Source of the DNA: Pseudomonadota bacterium
GTDB taxonomy: Bacteria; Bdellovibrionota_B; Oligoflexia; Oligoflexales; Bin106
Length of the DNA: 15,438 nt
NCBI GenBank assembly: GCA_026710525.1
Contig: JAPOQT010000092.1
Span: 1 to 15,438, forward strand
Reading direction: 5' to 3'
Positions 1 to 7,283 of the stretch are shown piece by piece (within the stretch, counting starts at the first letter, position 1; each line of letters starts with the position of its first letter). The notes beneath the pieces are model-generated. The model did no database searches. It had not been told where the DNA came from and worked only from the letters and a program-made list of their open reading frames with translations. A program made the translations under genes and the position numbers.

Positions 1-506
1 CCTTTCCTGTTTTTTCTCCCCCCCCCGTCATTTTTTTTTTTGTCGGCGTTTTTGTTTTTTTCAAGCCCGCCTATGTAAGTTTCGTCTGCTTCTACTGGAG
101 TTGTGAAAAATCCGTTTCCCTGTTCCATTGCCGAACGAATTTTATGAGCAAGCGCCCACGCATGAGATTGCTTTATCCCGAGGTCGCTTGCTAGTTTGCG
201 ACTAGAGACACCTTTGAGAGAAGTCGAAAGGAGATACATCGCCATAAGCCACTTATGAAGCGGTATTTTTGACCGCCACATGACAGAGCCGTTTTTGATA
301 CTGAAGTCTTTACGACAATCTTTACAGCGATACGGTTGCGGTTTCCTGTTTTTCCTCTCGACAGTCCGCATACTTCCGCAGTGCGGGCAATACCTGCCTA
401 TCTTCCCCCACCGCTCATTCTCAAAGAATTTCTCGGCGGCTTGCTCATCGGGGAACATCTGCAATAATTTGTAAAGACTGATTTTTTCTCTCTTTGGCTT
501 AGCCAT
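1..506 (-). CDS. IS1595-family transposase, N-terminal part (runs off left edge)
   Basis: The minus strand reads open from ATG at 506 to the window edge, about 168 residues. It starts MAKPKREKISLYKLLQ. Next comes a zinc ribbon, CPHC near residues 46-49 and CKDC about 20 residues on, followed by the helical segment around SKIPLHKWLMAMYLLS. The first acidic residue of the DDE domain lies in the motif VEADETYIGG near residue 145. This order of zinc ribbon, helical domain and DETYIGG is characteristic of IS1595-family (ISXO2-like) transposases, which are usually about 300 residues, so roughly half is here. An AAGGAGGT Shine-Dalgarno at 513-520 lies 6 nt from ATG 506 and only 3 nt from ATG 509, so I prefer 506. 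Near the edge the coding strand contains an A11 run (31-41) and a G9 run (18-26). The frame stays open through both. Family call is firm; intactness cannot be judged. Confidence 0.9.
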   Translation of the reverse strand, partial: MAKPKREKISLYKLLQMFPDEQAAEKFFENERWGKIGRYCPHCGSMRTVERKNRKPQPYRCKDCRKDFSIKNGSVMWRSKIPLHKWLMAMYLLSTSLKGVSSRKLASDLGIKQSHAWALAHKIRSAMEQGNGFFTTPVEADETYIGGLEKNKNADKKKNDGGGRKNRK

Positions 507-531
507 CATTTGACCTCCTTAACATGGTATA

Positions 532-560
532 ATACTACTTGATTTGTATATACAAGTCAA
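532..560 (-). promoter_or_regulatory. Transposase promoter with dyad in the spacer
   Basis: On the minus strand, TTGACT (555-560) is followed by a 17-bp spacer and TAGTAT (532-537), a good sigma-70-type promoter. It precedes the Shine-Dalgarno of the transposase. The spacer is filled by a 24-bp dyad (538-561) with only one mismatched pair, centred on TTGTATATACAA (544-555). A dyad there could be an operator for autorepression; that role is inferred. Confidence 0.5.
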
Positions 561-575
561 GGGTTTTGGGTAACT

Positions 576-593
576 AAAGGGATAATTCCCTTT
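576..593. repeat. Short inverted repeat at probable IS1595 terminus
   Basis: AAAGGGA (576-582) and TCCCTTT (587-593) form a perfect 7-bp stem around TAAT, two bases downstream of the rpmA stop. The probable IS end lies in or next to it. On the plus strand a short T run follows, so it could act weakly as a terminator, but no plus-strand gene precedes it. The exact IS boundary and target-site duplication cannot be fixed because the other IS end lies outside the window. Confidence 0.35.
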
Positions 594-594
594 T

Positions 595-873
595 TTATGT
601 TCCAGGTACACCAGTAGGTAAAATATGGACAAATTTCTTACGTCGAGATCCTCGACCAAGAGATGAGAATTGTACAGCGCCATTCTGCAGAGCAAAGAGG
701 GTGTAATCTTTACCAGTGCCAACATTTTTCCCAGCCAGAAACGAGGAGCCCACTTGTCTAATAAGAATGCTACCTGCTGTTACAGCCGTGCCGCCATAAG
801 CTTTAACACCTCGATATTGAGGGTTTGAGTTACGACCGTTTCTAGTACTGCCACCAGCTTTTTTATGTGCCAT
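595..873 (-). CDS. rpmA: 50S ribosomal protein L27
   Basis: This 92-residue protein is a component of the large ribosomal subunit, with an N-terminus that reaches the peptidyl-transferase centre. It begins MAHKKAGGSTRNGR, the invariant L27 start, continues with a GSILIRQ core and GKNVGTGKDYTLFAL, and ends with the usual basic segment (GRGSRRKKFV). The C-terminal tail after KKFV is several residues longer than in many L27 proteins. An AGGAGA Shine-Dalgarno lies 8 nt before ATG. rpmA normally sits between rplU and obgE. Here the gene immediately downstream is an IS1595 element starting within a few bases of the stop codon, and the upstream neighbour is an R3H-domain gene rather than rplU. The gene itself looks intact. 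Confidence 0.96.
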   Translation of the reverse strand: MAHKKAGGSTRNGRNSNPQYRGVKAYGGTAVTAGSILIRQVGSSFLAGKNVGTGKDYTLFALQNGAVQFSSLGRGSRRKKFVHILPTGVPGT

Positions 874-907
874 AATTAACTCTCCTAACTAATAAAGGTT
901 TCCTAGA

Positions 908-931
908 GTCACAGAGACAGATCTCTGTGAC
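908..931. repeat. Perfect 10-bp inverted repeat in the rpmA leader
   Basis: GTCACAGAGA (908-917) and TCTCTGTGAC (922-931) form a perfect 10-bp stem with a 4-nt loop. It lies between the R3H gene and rpmA and would be at or near the 5' end of the rpmA transcript. No U tract follows on the minus strand, so it is not a standard intrinsic terminator. It could be an operator or a leader hairpin; the role is not known. Confidence 0.6.
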
Positions 932-936
932 CTAAC

Positions 937-965
937 GTATAACATATTTCTGTTTCATAATTTAA
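937..965 (-). promoter_or_regulatory. Possible rpmA promoter
   Basis: On the minus strand, TTAAAT (960-965) and TTATAC (937-942) are separated by 17 bp. They lie in the intergenic gap upstream of rpmA, placing a start site close to position 930. Matches to consensus are moderate. Confidence 0.3.
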
Positions 966-991
966 GTAGAAAAACATTCATATTTTTTCCA

Positions 992-1972
992 TTAAGTTTT
1001 TCGAGCCAGGATTTTCACAGCACGCTTCTGTTCTTTGCCATGTGATTTACTGATAAAACCACGGTCCATAATGTATTTGTGTTGTATTCGTCGGTAAAAA
1101 CTGTTTTGGGGAGTTAACAGAATTTCAGGGAGATTATTCGTTTGGAGTTCCTCAATAGCTTCATCAACGAGAGCTAGCACTTCCTTTTTCCGATTTTTTT
1201 CACCCGACTGTTGGAACGGTTTTTTATGACGTTTTTTAGGGGACGCACCGTTTGTTTGATTTTGATTAAAAGAATCATTAGGTTTTTTAAGGGGGCGACT
1301 TCGGTTTTTCTGAGTTGGTGGAAAAATGTGATTGGGGTGGGAAGATAGCTTGTTGTGGCGGTTGTTATTGTTATTATGATTCCTATCCCTATTATCTTGA
1401 TGGTTTTGATAGCGAAAACGACTCACGGGAGGAATGTCAGAGATTGGCACTAATTCGGTGGGCGGTGAAATACCATAGACCCAGGTAAAATAAGTCCATA
1501 TTTTATCCCCTAATCGGGAAAAGGAATTATTCAAATGTTCTTTGAGGTAGGTCCAGGGTGGCGCTAATTCATGCTGATCTAAAAGATGATCTTCCAGGTG
1601 CTCTCCTGTTTTTATTTTAACGAGAGCTTTAAAATCTCTTTCAAAAAGAGCAAGGCTCTTAGCGACATGAGCCATTTTGCCAATATCCATCACCCCTTTA
1701 AAATCAAGGGCAGGATACTTCTTCTTATACCAATCTAACATTTGGTGGATAATTTCCTCCAAAGAAAGATCAGATAAGTCTTGCTCAAATCCAGGCCAAA
1801 AATGTTTTTCCTGGTTGCGGTGAGTAAGCTCACTGAGTTGTTTTGATGTGTCGTGGCAAGTAAAAAGAAAGTGGTCCAAAGACACTTCTTTACCTTTCTT
1901 TTTTTCATACATCGACTTAATAGAAACTTGACCGTGCATACTCTGATAGTCTTTTTCTGATAATTCACGCAT
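992..1972 (-). CDS. R3H-domain protein with Asn-rich linker
   Basis: This 326-residue protein has three visible parts. Residues 1 to about 180 are a charged, mostly helical N-terminal region that I do not recognise. Residues 180-262 form a low-complexity linker rich in Asn, His, Lys, Arg and Pro, including a run of five Asn near residue 200. Residues 265-322 match an R3H single-stranded nucleic-acid-binding domain: TPQNSFYRRIQHKYI contains the RxxxH motif (R294, H298), followed by GFISKSHGKEQKRAVKI, which fits the usual G-x-x-S-x-S-x-G and R-x-V-x-I pattern. R3H domains bind single-stranded RNA or DNA, as in Jag/KhpB, but no KH domain is seen here. No signal peptide or membrane segment is present. 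The start has only a weak AGGT upstream. Its place next to rpmA might suggest an RNA-related role, but this is inference. Confidence 0.8.
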   Translation of the reverse strand: MRELSEKDYQSMHGQVSIKSMYEKKKGKEVSLDHFLFTCHDTSKQLSELTHRNQEKHFWPGFEQDLSDLSLEEIIHQMLDWYKKKYPALDFKGVMDIGKMAHVAKSLALFERDFKALVKIKTGEHLEDHLLDQHELAPPWTYLKEHLNNSFSRLGDKIWTYFTWVYGISPPTELVPISDIPPVSRFRYQNHQDNRDRNHNNNNNRHNKLSSHPNHIFPPTQKNRSRPLKKPNDSFNQNQTNGASPKKRHKKPFQQSGEKNRKKEVLALVDEAIEELQTNNLPEILLTPQNSFYRRIQHKYIMDRGFISKSHGKEQKRAVKILARKT

Positions 1973-2052
1973 AAAACGGTAACCTAACTATGATAAATCA
2001 TGGATGTCATATAACACATATAAACTTATGGAATACGGTTGATGCCAAAAGA

Positions 2053-2161
2053 GTCTCGTTTAGCTATTCTAATTTATGGAGAGTGAATATCACTCTCTCG
2101 TATATTCTCCTACGAAGCTAATAGCTTTAAGTGTTCATGAATTCTCATATGATGACGAGAC
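2053..2161. other. Nested inverted repeats; candidate structured RNA or regulatory DNA
   Basis: The gap 1973-2504 (532 bp) contains no coding region I can support. Within it lie nested complementary segments: an outer pair GTCTCGT (2053-2059) with ACGAGAC (2155-2161), an inner pair AGCTATT (2062-2068) with AATAGCT (2120-2126), and two adjacent hairpins, GAGAGTG/CACTCTC (2079-2085/2091-2097) and TCGTA/TACGA (2098-2102/2111-2115). Together they could fold as a four-stem multibranch structure. No clear promoter or terminator defines a strand, and stems of this length can arise by chance in AT-rich DNA. Confidence 0.25.
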
Positions 2162-2504
2162 GGGTTGATATAAACAAAGTTGTTAAAAAAGCTAACAAAT
2201 ATAAAAGCATACGTATCAACACAATGGTTTAATTTAGACTACTTGAGGAATGGCAAGGAATGGTTACGATAATTCAGAGTCCTGACTTTATAGTACATTA
2301 GTATATTTCGGGACGATCAGCAGATACTTTAACCATCTTCCACAGAAATTATTATATGACTATTATTCCTAAATAGCGCTAAAAAAATTATTCGCCTACC
2401 TCATAGAAGGCTCAATTAAAAACTAGCATAGTAAAAGACGAAGACCTCCCTATCATCATATCATGTTTTCGCAAGTCCTTGTTGGGCATGAATGACTAAA
2501 AAAG

Positions 2505-2582
2505 TGGCGTCCCCAGGGGGATTCGAACCCCCGTTGCCGCCGTGAAAGGGCGGTGTCCTGGGCCAGACTAGACGATAGGGAC
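2505..2582 (-). tRNA. tRNA-Glu (anticodon UUC)
   Basis: The minus strand folds as a full cloverleaf of 78 nt with encoded CCA. The acceptor stem is GTCCCTA with TGGGGAC. The anticodon stem CCGCC/GGCGG encloses the loop CTTTCAC, with anticodon TTC. The T arm is GGGGG, TTCGAAT, CCCCC. The sequence closely follows other bacterial tRNA-Glu genes. A short T run follows the CCA directly. It lies 180 bp downstream of tRNA-Lys on the same strand, so the two may be cotranscribed. Confidence 0.95.
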
Positions 2583-2736
2583 ATATAAATCAACATTTTT
2601 ACCTATGATGCTTTGGTTAGCAAAACCCCAGACCCCTGGGTAGAAATTAATTTTTTATGAGTTGGACAAGTAGCTGGCGGATGAGCCAACATTTACTTAA
2701 AGGTTAGAAATCATATGATAAAAAGTGTCACCATGG

Positions 2737-2760
2737 TTTTTGATTCTAGTATATCAAAAA
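2737..2760 (-). terminator. AT-rich inverted repeat behind tRNA-Lys
   Basis: TTTTTGAT (2737-2744) and ATCAAAAA (2753-2760) form a perfect 8-bp stem with an 8-nt loop, 2 nt past the CCA end of tRNA-Lys. The position suggests tRNA 3' processing or termination. The stem is AT-rich and no U tract follows it, so its efficiency as a terminator is doubtful. Confidence 0.3.
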
Positions 2761-2762
2761 GA

Positions 2763-2838
2763 TGGTGAGCTCACCTGGATTCGAACCAGGGACCCGCACA
2801 TTAAAAGTGTGCTGCTCTACCAGCTGAGCTATGAGCCC
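2763..2838 (-). tRNA. tRNA-Lys (anticodon UUU)
   Basis: The minus strand folds as a 76-nt cloverleaf with encoded CCA. The acceptor stem is GGGCTCA with TGAGCTC (one G-U pair). The D arm contains AGCTCAGCTGGTAGAGC. The anticodon stem GCACA/TGTGC encloses CTTTTAA with anticodon TTT. The T arm is CCTGG, TTCGAAT, CCAGG. All invariant positions I checked are present. Confidence 0.96.
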
Positions 2839-2893
2839 ATTATATCACTATTTCATTAATCTAACATGAAAAATCATCTCGGTTTTTATACTC

Positions 2894-2923
2894 TCTATAC
2901 TAAAGTTGGGATGTGTTAGTCAA
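2894..2923 (-). promoter_or_regulatory. Probable tRNA promoter
   Basis: On the minus strand TTGACT (2918-2923) and TATAGA (2894-2899) are 18 bp apart, and the -10 ends about 55 bp before the 5' end of tRNA-Lys. It probably drives both tRNA genes. Confidence 0.5.
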
Positions 2924-3017
2924 AAGTCTTACAGGAAGTCATGATGACATTGTGGAGCGACCACAGAGAACGCCTGTCATTATTCCATAGTTAGGTCAAA
3001 ATAACAACGGGTAAATT

Positions 3018-4601
3018 TTAGTGAATATCTTTGATATGTTTCAGTTGAAAATCAGGGGTAATTGAAAACAACGATACCATACGGTTAAAAAAAGTGCCGG
3101 CAAGTGCCACGCTATGAGTAGCAGCGATAGCGAAGTAGCTACGCCCTCTGTCGGTGAAGACAAGGAGATCATGAATATTCTTATCACTCCTGTTGTTAAC
3201 CAGGGCTGATAGAGTGAGTGAATAATAAGGTTGATCGGCAAACATGGCGGGATCACGAAAGTCGTTAATGAGAAAGTAAGGGCGACCGTGGGCCACACCT
3301 CTGATAAAATTACCGGTAAATCTAATGGTTGAATTGAGATAAGTTCTGTCACGTTGGTTGCTGATCGTTCGCCGAGCACGAAGACGACGATGATGAGGGT
3401 GCCCCCAAGATTTAGTCACCCGTAAGAAAGATGATGTTTTTGGTATTTTACCATCAGTACTAGGAGCAGGAGAGCCGATGAGTTCGAAGAGATAAATAGC
3501 ATTGCTATCAGGGTTAACTGTTTTTGATTGCTGACCTCTTTGTGAAATAAAAAAGCTAGATGTGGAGCCAGGCACATTGGTAATTTGCCAAAAATTTGAT
3601 CGGTAGTATTTATGGGCTTTAGGTACCTTCACTTGGGAGTCACTAGTACGAAAGTATAACCATCTAAATTCAGATTGGGATTTTGATGATAATGTGCCTG
3701 CAAAGGCAAATTGCTCTTTTGCTAGTTTGCTCAAGTCGAGGACCGCAAACTGATACTCGCTGCGCCGGGTATGTTTTTCTGATTCGTTTAAGAGGGATGG
3801 ACCTTCCCAATCATCAGGGACCTCGTTGGGCTCACTGAGTTGATAGCTCTGAGCCCTTAGTTCTGTGGAATCTGTCCCAGAAAAATCGACCGGACCTTTG
3901 ACAGGGTCCTCAACAGGCTCTAAGAAAGATGATGTGGCATCAAGTAAAACACGGTCGCTAAAATCACTTCGCTGCCAATCAGTGGCAAAGGAGTAGAGAT
4001 GGTGGTGGTTTTTATCAATAAATAAAGCCCGTCGAGCATGGGGTCCGTAGTTTCTTACGTAACGCAAACTGATATCTGCTAAAGATTTTTGACTGGCGGC
4101 TCGAAAATAGCCAACATAAATTTCACCATACTCACAACTGACCGCAAAATAATTATATTTTTCTGGAGCCACTGCGTTAATAGGGGTGCAATCCATGGAA
4201 AATGTCTGATACAGCTTTAGGCGTGTAGGGTTCCGTGCATCGTATATTCTTATTTGAGGGGCGGTTTTGTATTGATCTGTTGAACTATAACCGACAATGA
4301 TATAAGGCTTCCTCACCACAATAAAACGACCTAGTCTAGGTGTTAAGATAACCCCTTTTTTTTCACCTTTTTGATTAATTGTCACAATTGACCCAGCATT
4401 GTGGCGCCGCTCAATATCTGAATTAACCACATAAAACCACTCACCATCTGTGGCGATAGCTGAAGGTTGTGAAATCTTATTGCCAAGGGGAACGTAGCGT
4501 TCTTTTTCTTCTGAGCAACCATAATTCATGGCCACGATACCTATGAAGACAAACAAATAAAATAGCCAGTAAGATCTTGAAATCATAAATGTATATGTCA
4601 T
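3018..4601 (-). CDS. Exported, probably lipid-anchored propeller-like protein
   Basis: This 527-residue protein has an N-terminal hydrophobic segment (about residues 10-25) ending at Cys29, so it is likely exported and perhaps lipidated. The lipobox is atypical (NYGC rather than L-A/S-G-C). The mature part begins with acidic residues and then PSAIATDGEWFYVVNSDIE, followed by repeated stretches of beta-strand-like sequence. This resembles lipoproteins with YncE/beta-propeller-type repeats, where a VVNSxF/D motif often occurs near the N-terminus. No catalytic motif is evident, and the function is unknown. Met6 is an alternative start; neither start has a clear Shine-Dalgarno. A well-spaced promoter lies 63 bp upstream, so the gene is probably a single transcription unit. 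Confidence 0.75.
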   Translation of the reverse strand: MTYTFMISRSYWLFYLFVFIGIVAMNYGCSEEKERYVPLGNKISQPSAIATDGEWFYVVNSDIERRHNAGSIVTINQKGEKKGVILTPRLGRFIVVRKPYIIVGYSSTDQYKTAPQIRIYDARNPTRLKLYQTFSMDCTPINAVAPEKYNYFAVSCEYGEIYVGYFRAASQKSLADISLRYVRNYGPHARRALFIDKNHHHLYSFATDWQRSDFSDRVLLDATSSFLEPVEDPVKGPVDFSGTDSTELRAQSYQLSEPNEVPDDWEGPSLLNESEKHTRRSEYQFAVLDLSKLAKEQFAFAGTLSSKSQSEFRWLYFRTSDSQVKVPKAHKYYRSNFWQITNVPGSTSSFFISQRGQQSKTVNPDSNAIYLFELIGSPAPSTDGKIPKTSSFLRVTKSWGHPHHRRLRARRTISNQRDRTYLNSTIRFTGNFIRGVAHGRPYFLINDFRDPAMFADQPYYSLTLSALVNNRSDKNIHDLLVFTDRGRSYFAIAATHSVALAGTFFNRMVSLFSITPDFQLKHIKDIH

Positions 4602-4663
4602 AGCTAAATAAAAGATAATGAAGGATGATAACTAGAAAAATATAGGGTTCTACCCGCCCTCGG

Positions 4664-4692
4664 ATTATGGCACAATGTCAGTGGGAAGTCAA
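4664..4692 (-). promoter_or_regulatory. Promoter of the exported-protein gene
   Basis: On the minus strand TTGACT (4687-4692), a 17-bp spacer and CATAAT (4664-4669) form a strong sigma-70-like promoter about 63 bp before the start codon of the exported-protein gene. Confidence 0.6.
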
Positions 4693-4965
4693 TCGCCATG
4701 ATTTGATATTGACTCAAATGAATTGTGATAAACAAACCATAATTTCACTTGCAAATATATTTTTTTTTCATCGTCACTGCATGTGAACCCATGTGACGTG
4801 GTGGCAAATTGATTTGTCAGGGGGGTAACTAAAAAACTTCTTTTCTTTGAAAAACTAATATGTTAAACGACTTACTGGTAGGTGCCAAATAATGCTAGCA
4901 ATCAAAGGTTTAATATCGTCATTTTAAGTGAGCAAGAGTGAGAGGGAAAGTGAAAATGTCATTTG

Positions 4966-5039
4966 TTCTGTGGATCAGAATATGTCATGATCACACACAT
5001 ATTAGGTAACGAGTGTAACTAGCATAGTTCAATTAGAAC
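4966..5039 (+). promoter_or_regulatory. Two small dyads upstream of ssb
   Basis: The 467-bp gap 4602-5068 holds the divergent promoter at 4664-4692 and, close to ssb, two short dyads: TTCTG-N5-CAGAA (4966-4980) and GTTC-N5-GAAC (5027-5039). They could be operators, since ssb is damage-regulated in some bacteria. I do not recognise either as a known LexA box, and no convincing ssb promoter was found. The rest of the gap shows only a T9 run and a G6 run. Confidence 0.25.
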
Positions 5040-5068
5040 AATTATTTCAGGAGACGAAAGGAAAAATT

Positions 5069-5629
5069 ATGGCTTCATTAAACAAAGTTACGATTATTGG
5101 CAGACTTGGTAAAGATCCAGAGTTGCGGTATACCCAAAACCAAACTCCGGTCTGTTCCCTTTCTGTGGCCACTACCGAATATAGGGGTCAAGGCACAGAG
5201 AAACAAGAGCACACAGAGTGGCATCGAATCACTGTTTTTGGTCGTCAAGCAGAGAATATATCTAAATATCTCAGTAAAGGAAGTCTTGCTTATTACGAAG
5301 GTAGGTTACGCACTAGCTCATGGGAAGATCAGGCAGGGCAAAAAAAATACTCAACAGATATTATTGCGAACAATGTTCAGTTCCTAGGAGCGAAGCAATA
5401 TAATGGTACTTCACAACCTTCCCAATATTCATCTGCTCCAGATAATGGCGGTGGTTTTCCTATGCCGAAGACAGCTCCTCCGACTGATGGCCCATATGGT
5501 AATATTAATACTACTAATGAGACAGCAACTACCCGTCATAGGGCTGATGCTGAAGCTGAAAAGCTCCCAGTGATCTATGATGATCCCGCTTCAGAGGGGG
5601 TAAATGAACAGGATAGCTTACCGTTTTAG
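5069..5629 (+). CDS. ssb: Single-stranded DNA-binding protein
   Basis: This 186-residue SSB coats single-stranded DNA during replication, repair and recombination, and recruits partner proteins. Residues 1-108 are the OB fold: the start MASLNKVTIIGRLGKDPELRY, then TEWHRITVFGRQAENISKYLSKG and YYEGRLRTSSWED are standard bacterial SSB signatures. Residues about 109-178 are a flexible Gln/Ser/Pro/Gly/Thr-rich linker. The protein ends EQDSLPF, a version of the acidic tip (usually DDDIPF) that binds partner proteins, so the tail is intact. A GAAAGGA Shine-Dalgarno is suitably placed before ATG. The gene converges on cysS, with 4 bp between the two stop codons. Confidence 0.97.
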   Translation: MASLNKVTIIGRLGKDPELRYTQNQTPVCSLSVATTEYRGQGTEKQEHTEWHRITVFGRQAENISKYLSKGSLAYYEGRLRTSSWEDQAGQKKYSTDIIANNVQFLGAKQYNGTSQPSQYSSAPDNGGGFPMPKTAPPTDGPYGNINTTNETATTRHRADAEAEKLPVIYDDPASEGVNEQDSLPF

Positions 5630-5633
5630 GTGA

Positions 5634-7154
5634 CTAATCAAGGCGAACGGTCCATTCAGAAGAACTTGATGTATCTTGAATCTCAATACCATGAGCGTCT
5701 AGTTCATCTCGAATGAAATCTGCCTTTTGCCAGTCTTGATTCAGTCTGGCCATCTGTCTTTGTTCAATTTTGTTGTGCAACCAGTCTTCTTTAATACCCT
5801 GGGAAACAAGAAATCTGGCTTTAGCTTCAGTGATAAACTGATGGGGATCTTCACGTAGGATACCGGTAACATCAGAGATTTTGTCCAAGAATTCTAGAAA
5901 ATTGAGTACCGCTTTTATGGTCCGATTGTCAGGACTGTTCTGGTTATGAATGTTTTTCAGTAACTTCTGAGTTTGTTTAAACAAACGATGGAGATCAGAG
6001 AGTAGTACCACCGTATTAAAGTCATCATTCATTGCCCGGCAAAAAACATTTTCAAGGTTCTCAGGAGTAAATTCAGCAGGTTGGGCCTGATGATGGCTTA
6101 TTTGATGATTTTTCTTAATCTGATACAAGTCTTTTTTGATTTGATAATAATAGATGAGAAGTTTTTCTCCGCGGTTAAAAACATTTTCTGAAAAATTCAC
6201 ATCTTGCCGGTAATGATGCTGGAGCAAGCAAAATTTGAGAACTTCGGCTGGTCTTTTATGTAAAAATTCTTGAATAGAGATATGATTACCCAAAGATTTT
6301 GACATTTTTTGTTGGTCAATGGTGAGTAATCCTGAGTGGAGCCAATATTTAACCCATGGTGATGGACAAAAACATTCTGATTGGGCGATTTCGTTTTCAT
6401 GATGAGGAAAAATGAGATCTCTACCACCGCCGTGAATATCGATACGATCACCAAGAATCGCTTTGATCATAGCAGAGCATTCAATATGCCAGCCAGGTCT
6501 ACCTTTTCCCCAAGGACTATCCCAGGAAGAGTCAGGCATCTCTTCGTGTTTCCAGAGGGCAAAATCAAGGGGTTGTTTTTTACCACCCGTCTCCACATCT
6601 CTTGTCTCGTGCCTCATATCATCTGGGTTACGATGAGATAGCTTGCCGTAATCAGGCTTGGTTTTTAGTGAGTAGTAAACGTGACCTTCAGGGGTAGCGT
6701 AAGCATGGCCTCGAGCAATAAGCTTTTCGATCATTGAGATAATTTCAGGAATCATCTCTGATACTTTCGGCTCGTGATCAGCAGGATGAATACCCAACTT
6801 CTCGAAGTCCAGCTGACTAGCTTCAATCATTTGAGAAGCTAGCTCTAAAGGCTTGAGCCCAAGCTCAGCAGCTCGTTTGATAATTTTATCATCGACGTCG
6901 GTGTAATTGCGGACATAGGTCACCTGGTAACCGAGATATTCGAGGTATTTTTTAATCATCTGAAAAGTGAGTGCCTGGAGAGCATGACCAATGTGGCAAT
7001 GGTCATAGGTGGTCACGCCACAAGCGTACATGGTGACTTTGGGAAAGTTTCTTGGCTGAAAAAGCTCTTTTTTGCCTGATAAAGAGTTTCTCACATACAA
7101 CTTGTTTGCGGAGATTTGCTCTGTGAGGGCAGGATGTTTTTTTTCTGTCGTCAT
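5634..7154 (-). CDS. cysS: Cysteinyl-tRNA synthetase
   Basis: This cytoplasmic 506-residue class I aminoacyl-tRNA synthetase charges tRNA-Cys with cysteine using ATP. The HIGH motif is at residues 54-57 (CHIGHAL) and KMSKS at 283-287 (QQKMSKSLGN). The zinc ligands that bind the cysteine thiol are all present: Cys45, Cys226 (WHIECSAM), His251 and Glu255 (HHENEIAQSE). The C-terminal helical domain is present (residues about 340-500, ending in RDELDAHGIEIQDT). E. coli CysRS has 461 residues; the extra length comes from about 17 residues at the N-terminus and longer stretches in the C-terminal half. AAGGAG lies 6 nt before ATG. The gene stands alone on this strand, divergent from the membrane-protein gene at 7284. 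Confidence 0.97.
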   Translation of the reverse strand: MTTEKKHPALTEQISANKLYVRNSLSGKKELFQPRNFPKVTMYACGVTTYDHCHIGHALQALTFQMIKKYLEYLGYQVTYVRNYTDVDDKIIKRAAELGLKPLELASQMIEASQLDFEKLGIHPADHEPKVSEMIPEIISMIEKLIARGHAYATPEGHVYYSLKTKPDYGKLSHRNPDDMRHETRDVETGGKKQPLDFALWKHEEMPDSSWDSPWGKGRPGWHIECSAMIKAILGDRIDIHGGGRDLIFPHHENEIAQSECFCPSPWVKYWLHSGLLTIDQQKMSKSLGNHISIQEFLHKRPAEVLKFCLLQHHYRQDVNFSENVFNRGEKLLIYYYQIKKDLYQIKKNHQISHHQAQPAEFTPENLENVFCRAMNDDFNTVVLLSDLHRLFKQTQKLLKNIHNQNSPDNRTIKAVLNFLEFLDKISDVTGILREDPHQFITEAKARFLVSQGIKEDWLHNKIEQRQMARLNQDWQKADFIRDELDAHGIEIQDTSSSSEWTVRLD

Positions 7155-7283
7155 TGATGTCTCCTTGACGGATGAAGCTACTGAGGGTAAAATAATTGAA
7201 AATTTATATGGTTATTGTAGCAGATCATATGATAATCTTGATGGCAGGAAAGGTTGTTTAAAGTTAGTTAGGACAAACCTATT

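Noticed and set aside
18..41. C9 and T11 runs as a possible programmed frameshift in the transposase
   Set aside because: The transposase frame is open through both runs and the residues fit the family pattern; IS1595 elements are not known to need frameshifting.
280..474. Open frame of 64 codons on the plus strand
   Set aside because: It is antisense to the zinc-ribbon region of the transposase.
2624..2640. CCCAG/CTGGG hairpin between the two tRNA genes as a terminator
   Set aside because: The stem is only 5 bp, the following T run is short, and it would separate two tRNAs that are probably cotranscribed.
3041..3379. Open frame of 112 codons on the minus strand within the exported-protein gene
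   Set aside because: It overlaps the longer reading frame that has a signal sequence and its own promoter; no motif or ribosome-binding site supports it.
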